64,000 nt of DNA from CASPLG01 sp965120375. Its GTDB lineage: Bacteria > Bacillota > Clostridia > Oscillospirales > Acutalibacteraceae. The notes below the pieces were generated by a model, which saw nothing but the letters and a program-made list of their open reading frames with translations, did not search any database and had not been told where the DNA came from. Position 1 is the first letter of the stretch, and each line of letters opens with the position of its first letter. The DNA is taken from the NCBI GenBank assembly GCA_965120375.1, contig CBCPMW010000013.1, positions 1-64,000 of the forward strand, written 5' to 3'. This document shows positions 16,431 to 25,538 of the stretch, one piece after another. A program made the position numbers and the translations under genes.

Positions 16431-17624
16431 ATGGATTATTCAAACAAAAAGACGGTAGAAAACATAGATGTTCAGGGCAAAAGAGTTTTGTTGAGGTGTG
16501 ATTTTAATGTTCCATTTGATGATAAGGGGAATATAACTGATACAAAGCGTATAGATGAATCTGTTAAAACAATAAGTTACCTGTTAGATAAGGGTTGCAA
16601 GGTGGTTTTGTGTTCGCATTTGGGTCGCCCAAAAGGGGAGTTTAACCCATATCTTTCGCTAAAACCAGTTTCGTCTTATTTATCGAAAGTTCTTGGGAAA
16701 GAAGTTAAAATGGCAAGTGATGTTATAGGAGAATCTGCAAGATCTTTAGTTTCGGGACTAAATTCTGGTGAAGTTTGTCTTCTTGAAAATTTGAGATATC
16801 ATAAGGAAGAGGAAAACAATGATAAAGTGTTTTCTAAAGAATTGGCTAGTTTTGCAGATGTTTATGTAAATGACGCTTTCGGGACGTGTCACAGAAAACA
16901 CGCTTCAACTTCTGGAGTAACAGAATTTTTACCTTCAGTTTGTGGTTTTTTAGTGCAAAAAGAGATTTCCGTTATGGGGAAAGCATTAGAGAATCCGAAG
17001 CGTCCTTTTCTTTCGATTCTTGGTGGAGCTAAAGTTTCTGATAAAATCGGAATTATAACAAACCTTATGGAAAAGGTTGATATTTTAATAGTAGGAGGTG
17101 GCATGGCTTATACTTTTATGAATGCTCTAGGGTATTCGGTTGGAACTTCTATTTGCGAAAGTGATAAATTAGAACTTGCTAAAGATATAATGGCAAAAGC
17201 GAAAGAAAAAGGTGTAAAATTTTTGCTTCCTATAGATAATAAAGTCGGAAAAGAATATTCCCCTGATACAGAAGCTCAGGTTGTGGATGCAGATAAGATT
17301 CCGGATGGCTGGATGGGACTTGACATAGGTCCTAAAACTTCAAAAATGTTTGCCGAAGCGATAAAAGAAGCCGGGACAGTTGTCTGGAATGGTCCAATGG
17401 GCGTTTCTGAATGGGACAGATTTGCAGAAGGAACACTTTCGGTTGCAAGAGCTATTGCAGAAAGTGGAGCAGTTTCGATAATAGGTGGAGGAGATTCAGC
17501 TGCAGCGATACAGAAACTAGGTTTTGCTGACAAAATGACTCATATTTCAACTGGAGGAGGGGCGTCACTTAAGTTTTTGGAAGACGAACCCTTGCCAGGG
17601 ATAGTTTCATTAAACGATAAATAA
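16431..17624 (+). CDS. pgk: Phosphoglycerate kinase
   Basis: Pgk makes ATP from 1,3-bisphosphoglycerate in glycolysis. RCDFNVPF, the substrate segment SHLGRPKGE, GGAKVSDKI, GGGMAYTF and the C-terminal nucleotide motif IGGGDSAAA are all present. I placed the start at ATG 16431 (397 residues, family-normal), preceded by AAAGGATG; the frame runs further upstream across the promoter. It is followed by tpiA and gpmI, giving three of the lower-glycolysis enzymes together; gap is not in the window. Confidence 0.96.
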   Translation: MDYSNKKTVENIDVQGKRVLLRCDFNVPFDDKGNITDTKRIDESVKTISYLLDKGCKVVLCSHLGRPKGEFNPYLSLKPVSSYLSKVLGKEVKMASDVIGESARSLVSGLNSGEVCLLENLRYHKEEENNDKVFSKELASFADVYVNDAFGTCHRKHASTSGVTEFLPSVCGFLVQKEISVMGKALENPKRPFLSILGGAKVSDKIGIITNLMEKVDILIVGGGMAYTFMNALGYSVGTSICESDKLELAKDIMAKAKEKGVKFLLPIDNKVGKEYSPDTEAQVVDADKIPDGWMGLDIGPKTSKMFAEAIKEAGTVVWNGPMGVSEWDRFAEGTLSVARAIAESGAVSIIGGGDSAAAIQKLGFADKMTHISTGGGASLKFLEDEPLPGIVSLNDK

Positions 17625-17645
17625 ATCTGATTTAAATTTTGATTT

Positions 17646-17675
17646 AGCCGGTGCAAATGTACCGGCTTTGAGTAT
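17646..17675 (+). terminator. GC-rich hairpin after pgk (probable terminator or attenuator)
   Basis: AGCCGGT (17646-17652) pairs with ACCGGCT (17661-17667) around an eight-base loop, then TTTGAGTATT. The T run is short, so read-through into tpiA is likely. Confidence 0.65.
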
Positions 17676-17725
17676 TATATATTAAACTAAAAAAATAAAG
17701 TTTTGGAATAGATAAGGGAGCAAAA

Positions 17726-18484
17726 ATGAAAAGAGAAATAATTTTAGCTGGAAATTGGAAAATGAATAAAAATCCTGAAGATTCTAGATTATTTCTAGAT
17801 AAATTAAATCTAGATAAGCTCCCAGAGAATTTTAAAATAACTTTTTTTGTTCCTTTTATAGATATAGAAACTTGCGTAAAAATGACAAAAAATTTAAAAA
17901 TTAAGATAGGGGCCCAGAATTTTCATTGGGAAGATTCTGGTGAATATACGGGGGAAATTTCTATTTCTATGTTAGAGTCAGTAGGAACTAAAAGTTTACT
18001 TTTAGGTCACAGTGACAGGAGATATAAGTTTTTAGAAGATGATGAAATTATAAATAAAAAGCTAAAAAAAGCACTAAAGTACAATATGGATGTTGTTTTG
18101 TGTGTTGGTGAAAAACTAGATTATAAGGAAAAAAAGAAAAGTGAAGAATATATCAAGATGCAACTGGAAAAAGCATTAAAGAATATTGATAATTTTCGAG
18201 ACTATCAACTTTTTATTGCATATGAGCCTGTTTGGGCTATAGGAACTGGAAAAAGTGCCAGCTCTAAATGTTCAAATGATTTGTGTAAATTTATAAAAAA
18301 TTACATAAATAAAATGTATAAGCAAGAGAAAAACTTGAGTGTTTTATATGGTGGTTCTGTAAATAAAGAAAATTGTAGAGAAATTCTTGAAATGCCGTAT
18401 ATAGATGGTATACTTATCGGAAAAAATTCACTTTACGCAGAAGATTTTCAGGAAATAATGAATGAATTAAAAAATATAATTTGA
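17726..18484 (+). CDS. tpiA: Triosephosphate isomerase
   Basis: The TIM-barrel enzyme interconverting dihydroxyacetone phosphate and glyceraldehyde 3-phosphate. Lys12 (GNWKMN), His95 (LLGHSDRR), catalytic Glu167 (AYEPVWAIGTG, the mobile loop) and the phosphate-binding YGGSVN segment are intact in 252 residues. ATG 17726 follows a GGGAGC site. gpmI begins 17 bases after its stop, suggesting one transcript. Confidence 0.96.
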   Translation: MKREIILAGNWKMNKNPEDSRLFLDKLNLDKLPENFKITFFVPFIDIETCVKMTKNLKIKIGAQNFHWEDSGEYTGEISISMLESVGTKSLLLGHSDRRYKFLEDDEIINKKLKKALKYNMDVVLCVGEKLDYKEKKKSEEYIKMQLEKALKNIDNFRDYQLFIAYEPVWAIGTGKSASSKCSNDLCKFIKNYINKMYKQEKNLSVLYGGSVNKENCREILEMPYIDGILIGKNSLYAEDFQEIMNELKNII

Positions 18485-18501
18485 AAGAAGAGGTGAAATG
18501 A

Positions 18502-20016
18502 TTGGCAAAACCAGTAATATTAATAATAATTGATGGATTTGGAATAGGTGATAGGGGAAAAAGTGATGCCATAAATAGAGCACGTACACCTAATTTAGAT
18601 AAAATTTTCAAAAATTTTCCATTTACACTTTTAGGTGCCTCTGGGGAAGATGTTGGGTTACCCGAACATCAAGTTGGAAATTCAGAAGTTGGACATATGA
18701 ATATTGGATCAGGGAGAATTGTGTGTCAGGATTTTACTAGAATTTCTAAATCAATAGAAGATAGAAGTTTTTTTGAAAATTCAGAGATAAAAATGGCGAT
18801 AGATTACGCAAAAAACAACGGTGGACGAATTCATATAGCAGGACTTTTATCAGATGGCGGTGTACATAGTCATATAAATCATTTTTACGCTCTTTTAGAA
18901 ATGCTGAAAAGACACAAGGTTCGTGATTTAGCTGTTCATGTATGGTTAGACGGTAGAGATGTACGTGTAAATTCAGGATTGGATTACATAAAATTTTGTA
19001 AAAAAAGGTTAAATGATCTAAACATAGGTAAAATAGAAACTGTTTGTGGAAGATATTATTCCATGGACCGAGATAATAGATTTGAAAGAACCAATGTTGC
19101 ATATAAAGCGATAAAAATGGGAGTGGGTGAAATATTTTCAGATGCAGAAGATTTTGTGAAAAAGTCTTATGAAAACGGTTTTTCAGATGAATTTATGAAG
19201 CCCGGAATTAACAAAAATTATAAACCTATTTCCGAAAAAGATTCACTTATATGTTTTAATTTTAGACCAGATAGAGTAAGGCAAATTACAAAATATTTAC
19301 TTGGCGATTTTGATCAAAATACAAAACAAGAAAAAGTAGGATTGTTTTTAGGGTTTACTCAGTACGATCAATCAATCCCTGAAGCTAGATTTGCATATAA
19401 ACCGGAAAAAGTTAAAAATACTTTAAGTCAGTGTATTTCTGAAAATTCTCTTAAACAGTTGAAAGTGGCAGAAACAGAAAAGTATGCTCATGTAACTTTT
19501 TTTTTAAATGGAAGAAGAGAAGAGCCATTTTTTTTAGAAGAAAGAATACTTGTAAAGTCACCGAAAGTTTCAACTTATAATCTAAAACCGGAGATGAGTG
19601 CTTATGAAATTACGGAAAAAACTATAGAAAAAATTAAAATAGAAAAACCGGATCTAATTGTAATAAACTATGCAAATTGTGATATGGTGGGGCATACTGG
19701 GGTGTTCGATGCAACAGTAAAAGCAGTCGAAACAGTGGATGAATGTATAGAAAAAATTATAAAAACAGCAAATTCATTAGAATACGCAGTTGTTATAACA
19801 GCAGATCACGGTAACGCTGAAAAAATGATAGATGAAAAGGGGCTACCTTTCACATCCCATACATCAAACAAAGTTCCATTTTCAATTTTAAATTTTAACT
19901 GTAAACTAAAAAGTTATGGTAAACTTTCTGATATTGCTCCGACTATTTTAGAGATAATCGGTATAAAAAAACCAAATGAAATGACAGGAGAAACTTTAAT
20001 AATTGAGAAAAATTAA
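18502..20016 (+). CDS. gpmI: 2,3-bisphosphoglycerate-independent phosphoglycerate mutase
   Basis: A two-metal enzyme of the alkaline-phosphatase superfamily that interconverts 3- and 2-phosphoglycerate. IIIDGFG (metal Asp11), VGNSEVGH with the phosphorylated Ser61, HVWLDGRDV, FRPDRVRQ, and the late NYANCDMVGHTG and TADHGNAE motifs are present; 504 residues is usual. TTG 18502 is used, preceded by GAGGTG six bases away. Manganese-dependent members of this family are needed in spore outgrowth in Bacillus. Confidence 0.95.
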   Translation: MAKPVILIIIDGFGIGDRGKSDAINRARTPNLDKIFKNFPFTLLGASGEDVGLPEHQVGNSEVGHMNIGSGRIVCQDFTRISKSIEDRSFFENSEIKMAIDYAKNNGGRIHIAGLLSDGGVHSHINHFYALLEMLKRHKVRDLAVHVWLDGRDVRVNSGLDYIKFCKKRLNDLNIGKIETVCGRYYSMDRDNRFERTNVAYKAIKMGVGEIFSDAEDFVKKSYENGFSDEFMKPGINKNYKPISEKDSLICFNFRPDRVRQITKYLLGDFDQNTKQEKVGLFLGFTQYDQSIPEARFAYKPEKVKNTLSQCISENSLKQLKVAETEKYAHVTFFLNGRREEPFFLEERILVKSPKVSTYNLKPEMSAYEITEKTIEKIKIEKPDLIVINYANCDMVGHTGVFDATVKAVETVDECIEKIIKTANSLEYAVVITADHGNAEKMIDEKGLPFTSHTSNKVPFSILNFNCKLKSYGKLSDIAPTILEIIGIKKPNEMTGETLIIEKN

Positions 20017-20062
20017 AAATATAAATATTGTTGATTTTAGCATTAACAGGTAAATCTTATTT

Positions 20063-21202
20063 TTAATCTATTTTATCGACTGTATATTTTTTAAAAAATG
20101 AATCGAAAATAAAGCTCAAAAAACAGATAAGTACTAAAATAAACGAAAAACTTCCGGAAAAAGACGATGAAAAAATAAAAAAGTCGGGATTTATACTTTG
20201 TTTGGCTGTAGTTTCAACTAAAGAACTAATTTTGTAATTAAAAACCCATATAAAAAATGAGTTTATTATTGCATGAAAAAATCTAAACATCATAAACTTA
20301 TATATATTGAAGTTATCTTTTTTGCTAAAAAGAGATAGAATCTGAAGGTGTACACAAAGTCCTCCCCAACCAAGTGCAAAAGCTATGAAAACGGAAGGAT
20401 ATTTGCTATTTACAAGATATGTGCAAGCAAAATTTATTTCAAGGAAAATAGACACTAGTTTTTCTAGATAGGCAGAAAAAACACCTAAATTTTTAAAAAA
20501 TAAATTTATTATCGGGATAAAAGAGTAAAATATTACGACTAAAAAACACATATTTAGAACAGAATTCGCAGAGTCAATGGTAGATTCTACTACAGTGGAT
20601 AGAATATTAGTTTTTTTGTTATTTTGATCAAAAATCTTATTTGTATAGAGAGTCTCTTTCGAAATTCTAGCTTTTATTCCGAGTAACATTCCTAAAATAA
20701 CAGAAGATAAAACTTGAGAGATGAATACAACTGTGCCAAGTTTTATATCTTTAAGAAGAATTTTTCCAACAAGACAAATAATAAATCCGGGACCTGCTCC
20801 AAAACTAAAGCAAGTTAATCTGTTTGCCTGTTCTGAATTTATAAGACCTTTGTCTAAGAGGATTTTAGCGTTTTTTGCACCGGTTGGGTACCCTGAAATT
20901 AAACCTAGTAAAATTGAAGTGGTAGTACTTGCAGGCAAATAGAATAAAAATTCTGATATAGGAGAAAAAATTTTTTCTAATAAATTTGATATATTAGATT
21001 TTAATATAAATGAAGATAAAAAAATAAAAGGAAATAGTGATGGAATAAGAACATTATTACAAAAATAAATACCTTTTTTTGCGTTTAAAAGGTAAAAATC
21101 TTGATTTAAAATCAAAGCGAAAAATAATGAAATCACGAAAGAAAACAAAATTATATCCTTTACAGATTCAAAAAATTTTTTTAGGTTGAATAAAAAGACC
21201 AT
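20063..21202 (-). CDS. ylbJ: Sporulation integral membrane protein YlbJ
   Basis: A 379-residue multispanning protein of the Gate/nucleoside-recognition family. GLISGYPTGAKNAKILLDKG, the FSFGAGPGFI segment and FALGWGGLCVHLQI near the C terminus are diagnostic for YlbJ, which is needed for cortex formation in Bacillus. Start is ATG 21200-21202: GAGGTG lies six bases upstream, and the in-frame GTG at 21211 is part of that site. Gene is convergent with gpmI and divergent from yqfC, i.e. next to other spore genes. Confidence 0.85.
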   Translation of the reverse strand: MVFLFNLKKFFESVKDIILFSFVISLFFALILNQDFYLLNAKKGIYFCNNVLIPSLFPFIFLSSFILKSNISNLLEKIFSPISEFLFYLPASTTTSILLGLISGYPTGAKNAKILLDKGLINSEQANRLTCFSFGAGPGFIICLVGKILLKDIKLGTVVFISQVLSSVILGMLLGIKARISKETLYTNKIFDQNNKKTNILSTVVESTIDSANSVLNMCFLVVIFYSFIPIINLFFKNLGVFSAYLEKLVSIFLEINFACTYLVNSKYPSVFIAFALGWGGLCVHLQILSLFSKKDNFNIYKFMMFRFFHAIINSFFIWVFNYKISSLVETTAKQSINPDFFIFSSSFSGSFSFILVLICFLSFIFDSFFKKYTVDKID

Positions 21203-21307
21203 TTTTAGCACCTCTATTAATAATTACTATTATAGAAGTGTTATTTTTATTGCATTTTTAGCATATTTATTTTTGTGATTCGTTTTTTTGCGAAGTTAGG
21301 TGATATT

Positions 21308-21598
21308 TTGAGAAAGTTTGATTATAAGAAAATAAGGAAGGGTCTAAAGGAGTTCATAGGACTTAGTCAATTACCTATATATTCGGTATTAAGTCCTGTA
21401 CACTTTGAAATAAATAGCAATAAAGAAGTAATTATAGAAGGGTGTAAATGTATTCTTAAGTACGATGAGTATGAAGTAAGAATAAGTGTGAAGGGAATGA
21501 TAGTTACTTTTATTGGTAGAAATCTTTCTATCAAATGTTTGAGTCAAGATTCTCTTATAGTAGAAGGATTTGTCACGTCAATAGAATTTTTAACTTAA
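21308..21598 (+). CDS. yqfC: Sporulation protein YqfC
   Basis: A small protein (96 residues from this start) matching YqfC in the pattern LSQLPIYSVLSP, then ISVKGMIVTFIGRNLSIKCLSQD, then VEGFVTSIEF. YqfC and YqfD are sigma-E-dependent and act early after engulfment. A longer reading to GTG 21275 lacks a ribosome site; TTG 21308 follows AGGTGAT, the same arrangement as in yqfD eleven bases downstream, and gives the family's usual length. Confidence 0.8.
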   Translation: MRKFDYKKIRKGLKEFIGLSQLPIYSVLSPVHFEINSNKEVIIEGCKCILKYDEYEVRISVKGMIVTFIGRNLSIKCLSQDSLIVEGFVTSIEFLT

Positions 21599-21609
21599 GG
21601 TGATATTTT

Positions 21610-22797
21610 TTGATTTTAGGAATGATCAGATGGCTTCTAGGATCGGTAAAGTTTGGACTTGACTCAAGCTTTTCGGAAAAATTTGTAAATGCAAGTATAA
21701 AAAGAGGAATAAAAATATTTAATTTAAAAAAAATAGGCGATAAAGTTCAAGTACAGTCATCATCTAAAGAATATATAACTTTAACAAAAATGGCTAAAAA
21801 ACGAGGAATACAAATAACAATGGTAGAAAAAAAGGGATTACCATTTTTAATTGACAAATATAAATGGAGAAAAGGAATAATAATTGGTCCTATTTTATTT
21901 TTAGTAGTTTTATGTTTTTTTTCATCGTATATTTGGAGTATAGATGTTTCTGGAAACCAAAATGTTTCTGAAGAAGAAATTATAAATGTTATGAACGATC
22001 TTGGGATTTCTGGAGGATCATTAAAAAAGCGAATGGACATACAAACTTTGCGTCAAGAAGCCATGATTAGACTTAAGGATATAGCTTGGCTTTCTATAAA
22101 TATAAAAGGAAGCCATGCTGAAATTTTAGTCAAAGAAAAAATAAAGGCACCTGATATCTTCCAATCTGACAAACCTTGTGACATAAGAGCAAGTTATGAT
22201 GGAAAAATAGAAAGAATAGAAACTTATAAAGGAACACCAGCTGTAAGCGTGGGAGATGCAGTAGTAAAAGGACAAATACTTATAAGTGGTGTTGTAGAAA
22301 ATCAATCTGGAGGAAGTTCGTTTGTGCACGCAGAAGGAAAAGTTTTTGCACTCACGAAGAGAAGCCTAAAAGAAACTGTTAAACTTTCACAGGAAAAAGC
22401 TGTAGATACAGGAAAAATTAGAAAAAAATACAGAGTTAAAATATTTGGGCTTGAAATACCTTTTGGATTGTGGTACAAAACTGACGATAGTTATAGATGT
22501 GAATTTCGTAAAGATAAACTGCGTATCGGTAAAATGGATTTTCCGGTTATCTTATATCAAGAAAAATGGTATGAGCAGGTTTGTGGTATAGTTAATATTG
22601 GCTATGATGAAGCCCTCTCTGAGGCTACTAGAATTCTAGGTGAAAGAGAGAGTGCTGACTTTGGTGGTAAAAAAATACTGAGTAAGTACACAGAGGATAA
22701 AAAAGAAGACGGTTTGTGTACTGTGTTTGTTTCGTATGATTGTTTGGAAGACATAGGACTTGAGGAAGAGATTAGGTTTGATTATGATCATGCGTAG
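21610..22797 (+). CDS. yqfD: Sporulation protein YqfD
   Basis: 395 residues: an N-terminal soluble domain, a single strong membrane helix (about residues 95-115, GIIIGPILFLVVLCFFSSYIW without interruption is the core), then an extracytoplasmic POTRA-like part (VSGNQNVSEEEIINVMNDLGI region) and a mixed domain with LKDIAWLSINIKG. This layout fits YqfD. Start TTG 21610 follows AAGGTGA. In Bacillus and most Clostridia phoH comes next; here it is absent. Confidence 0.85.
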   Translation: MILGMIRWLLGSVKFGLDSSFSEKFVNASIKRGIKIFNLKKIGDKVQVQSSSKEYITLTKMAKKRGIQITMVEKKGLPFLIDKYKWRKGIIIGPILFLVVLCFFSSYIWSIDVSGNQNVSEEEIINVMNDLGISGGSLKKRMDIQTLRQEAMIRLKDIAWLSINIKGSHAEILVKEKIKAPDIFQSDKPCDIRASYDGKIERIETYKGTPAVSVGDAVVKGQILISGVVENQSGGSSFVHAEGKVFALTKRSLKETVKLSQEKAVDTGKIRKKYRVKIFGLEIPFGLWYKTDDSYRCEFRKDKLRIGKMDFPVILYQEKWYEQVCGIVNIGYDEALSEATRILGERESADFGGKKILSKYTEDKKEDGLCTVFVSYDCLEDIGLEEEIRFDYDHA

Positions 22798-22912
22798 GGA
22801 GGTAGAAAATGTTAAAAATAGTAAAAAATAGGTAAAAAGCATCAAATATTATGTAAAAATTGGATTTATATATAAATAATAGTGATAAATTTTATATTTA
22901 TTAAAAATATGT

Positions 22913-22941
22913 TTGACAAATAGTGAATAATATATTATAAT
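22913..22941 (+). promoter_or_regulatory. Consensus sigma-A promoter for ybeY
   Basis: TTGACA (22913-22918) and TATAAT (22936-22941) with a 17-base spacer. The transcript has a leader of roughly 115 bases that is unusually G/T-rich (22945-23045) and holds no recognisable riboswitch. Confidence 0.85.
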
Positions 22942-23064
22942 GGTAGTATGTGGGACACTAAAGTTTTGTGTGTAGGTCTGTATTTGAGATTTTTATTTGT
23001 GTGTTTTTTTAAAAGTAAAGGTGGGCTGTTGGTTCCGGTGTAGAAAGAAAGGATGACATTTTTT

Positions 23065-23571
23065 ATGGCAGTAGACAAAATCAGAGTGGTGATAACGAAT
23101 GAACAGAAGGACATAAAGGTTCCTACTGGCCTTCGTATGCTGATTAGAAGATGCTGTAACGCTGTTCTTAAACTTGAAAAATTTGAAGGTTCTGCTGAAA
23201 TAAACGTAACTTTGGTAGATAATGAGTATATCAGAAAATTAAACAAAAAGCACAGAAACAAGGATTCTGCAACTGATGTTCTGTCTTTTCCGATGGGAAA
23301 AGGCGGCAAGTATGAAATAAACCCTGAAACAGGAGCTCAGATGCTCGGAGATATCGTTATTTCCATGGACAAAGTACTGGAACAACATGGTCTTTATGGC
23401 CATTCGCTTCAGAGAGAAATGATTTATCTTGTTGCGCACGGTATGCTTCATCTGATTGGTTATGATCATGAGTCTAGTGATGTTGAAAAGGTTAGAATGA
23501 GGGAGAAAGAGGAAACTGTTATGGATCTTTTGGGACTTCCGTGCACTTCTTCTTACGTAATGAGTGACAGA
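23065..23571 (+). CDS. ybeY: Endoribonuclease YbeY (rRNA maturation factor)
   Basis: YbeY is a zinc-dependent ribonuclease acting in 16S rRNA 3'-end maturation and 70S quality control. The signature VAHGMLHLIGYDHESSD supplies three His ligands; TDVLSFPMG upstream is the family's conserved strand. I took ATG 23065, with AAAGGA 23049-23054 about ten bases upstream; the in-frame ATG at 23053 overlaps this site. The product is about 169 residues. It lies before era as in most Firmicutes, but without the pgpH, dgkA and cdd genes that often lie around it. The stop codon ends at 23574. Confidence 0.9.
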
Positions 23572-23693
23572 TAGGTACTTATGTGGGAGATTTTTAAAAT
23601 TTAAAGATCACTAAACTAGTAGAAAACTTTGGCCATCTTAGCAAATAAATATACGCTAAGGTGGTTATGTATTTGAAAAGGAGGGAAAAGATT

Positions 23694-24608
23694 GTGAATA
23701 TTATTGACGAAAAAAATTTAAATACAAAATCAATTTTTCTTTCTATTTTAGGAAACGCAAATGTAGGCAAATCATCGCTTTTGAATATGATTTTAGGGAA
23801 AAAAATTTCAATTGTTAGTCCAAAACCACAAACGACAAGAAATAGAATAAACGGCATTTATACTGATGGACGTATTCAGATTGTTTTTACTGATATACCA
23901 GGCTTTCTTTCTCCTAAAACTACTTTGGAACATTATATGAATCACGAGATATATAGTGCTGCAAAGGGATCAGATGCTTGCTTATATATGATTGAAGCTG
24001 GAAAAAACTTGTTGCCTAGAGAAAAAATAGCTATTGAGAAGTTAAAAAAAATGAAAATCCCCATAGTTGTTGCTATAAATAAGATTGATTTAGTAAAAAA
24101 TAAACCTTTACTTTTAAAACAGATTGACGAAATTTCACAGGAATTTTTGGGAAGCGATATTTTATTAGTCTCGGCAAGAACTGGCAGTGGAGTTAATGAG
24201 CTTTTAGACAAAGTAAAAAAATTAGCAAAGCCGTCTGTTTTTTATTTTGAAAATGATAAGTGTACTGACCAAAGTGAGGGTAACATAATAAGGGAAATAA
24301 TAAGAGAGAAACTTCTATATTTTTTGGATAAAGAGGTTCCTCATGGAGTAGCAGTTGTTGTTGATTCTATTGAAAAATCAAGAGAAGATAAGTTAAATAT
24401 AAGCTGTGTCATATACTGTGAGCGTGATGGTCATAAAGGTATAATAGTAGGCAAGCACGGTTTGATGATTAAAAAAATAGGGATTTTCGCAAGGAAAGAT
24501 ATTGAGAGTTTTACTAAAATGAAGGTAAATTTAAATATATGGGTAAAAACTAAAAAAAATTGGAAAAACAAAGAAAGTGTTTTAAAGGAATTAGGATATA
24601 CAGTCTAA
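23694..24608 (+). CDS. era: GTPase Era
   Basis: An essential GTPase that binds 16S rRNA and assists 30S assembly. GNANVGKS (G1, residues 20-27), the PQTTRNRINGI switch segment, TDIPG (G3, Ile instead of the usual Thr), NKID (G4) and SARTGSG (G5) precede a C-terminal KH RNA-binding domain with GKHGLMIKKIG. GTG 23694 follows AAGGAGGG by eight bases; a longer reading from 23661 has no support. 304 residues is normal. It follows ybeY by 120 bases. Confidence 0.93.
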   Translation: MNIIDEKNLNTKSIFLSILGNANVGKSSLLNMILGKKISIVSPKPQTTRNRINGIYTDGRIQIVFTDIPGFLSPKTTLEHYMNHEIYSAAKGSDACLYMIEAGKNLLPREKIAIEKLKKMKIPIVVAINKIDLVKNKPLLLKQIDEISQEFLGSDILLVSARTGSGVNELLDKVKKLAKPSVFYFENDKCTDQSEGNIIREIIREKLLYFLDKEVPHGVAVVVDSIEKSREDKLNISCVIYCERDGHKGIIVGKHGLMIKKIGIFARKDIESFTKMKVNLNIWVKTKKNWKNKESVLKELGYTV

Positions 24609-24759
24609 ACTTGGTTTATAGTTGAATTATTTGTATGATTTGGTAACATTTTATTTTTATCATTTATAGTTGTCAAAAGATTGTTTTTTAATATTGAGAC
24701 TGTTTATAGTTTTAGTTTTTTAGTATAAATGAAGCTATTTTGGAGGTGAATTTCTGTAT

Positions 24760-25509
24760 ATGTATATCCGGCTAAATGGTATAATTGTTAGTCCTACAAA
24801 TTTATATAATGGAAGTAAAATTGCTAATTTTTTAACAGATCAAAAGGGTATAATTAAAGTGTTTGTAAAAGGGACGATGTCTAGCAGAAGCCAAAATTTA
24901 TCGGTTTCTCAGCTTTTATGCTACTCAAGGTTGGTGCTTTACAGTGGAAAAAGTGGATATTCGATCAATGAAGCAGAAGTAAACGAATCTTTCTCTGGGT
25001 TAAGAAACGACATAAATAAACTGTCTTTAGCTCAGTATTTTTGTGAAGCTATGTATTTTATGGCTCCGAAAGAAGAGCAGGCTGTCGATTATCTTCGGCT
25101 TTTGCTAAATTCACTTTCTTATCTCGAAACAGGAAAAAGAGAAGAGCGTTTAATAAAACCTATTTTTGAGATGAGACTTTGTACATTAGCTGGTTATATG
25201 CCGGATTTATCATCGTGTTGCAAATGTAATACCTATAGACCGTCTGATATGTATTTTTCTATTGAAAATTCAGTTTTAATATGTAGTAGATGCTTGAAAT
25301 ACAAAGATGAATCTAATTATATCCATTTAAAATCTGGAGTTTCAGAAGCCTTACGGCATGTAGTATACTCAAAAATGGACAAGTTATTTTCGTTTAAAAT
25401 TTCAGACAAATGCTGTGAGGATTTTTTTGACATATCTGAAAAATATATTTTGATAAACTCGTATACTAAATTTAAGGCTTTGGATTTTTATAAAAGTTTA
25501 TCGAGATAG
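24760..25509 (+). CDS. recO: DNA repair protein RecO
   Basis: RecO loads RecA with RecR and anneals single strands. The N-terminal OB fold (GIIVSPTNLYNGSKIANFL, then IKVFVKGTMSSRSQNL) is followed by a helical domain and a zinc site: CCKCN and CSRC (about residues 152-186). 249 residues is the usual length. ATG 24760 lies ten bases after GGAGGTGA (24742-24749). It sits between era and mutS2; the common glyS or dgkA neighbours are absent. Confidence 0.9.
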   Translation: MYIRLNGIIVSPTNLYNGSKIANFLTDQKGIIKVFVKGTMSSRSQNLSVSQLLCYSRLVLYSGKSGYSINEAEVNESFSGLRNDINKLSLAQYFCEAMYFMAPKEEQAVDYLRLLLNSLSYLETGKREERLIKPIFEMRLCTLAGYMPDLSSCCKCNTYRPSDMYFSIENSVLICSRCLKYKDESNYIHLKSGVSEALRHVVYSKMDKLFSFKISDKCCEDFFDISEKYILINSYTKFKALDFYKSLSR

Positions 25510-25538
25510 ATGGACTAGGTTTAAAGAGGGGCGAAGTT

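Noticed and set aside
22935..23309. Minus-strand 124-codon ORF
   Set aside because: Lies over the ybeY promoter, leader and coding start; no ribosome site.
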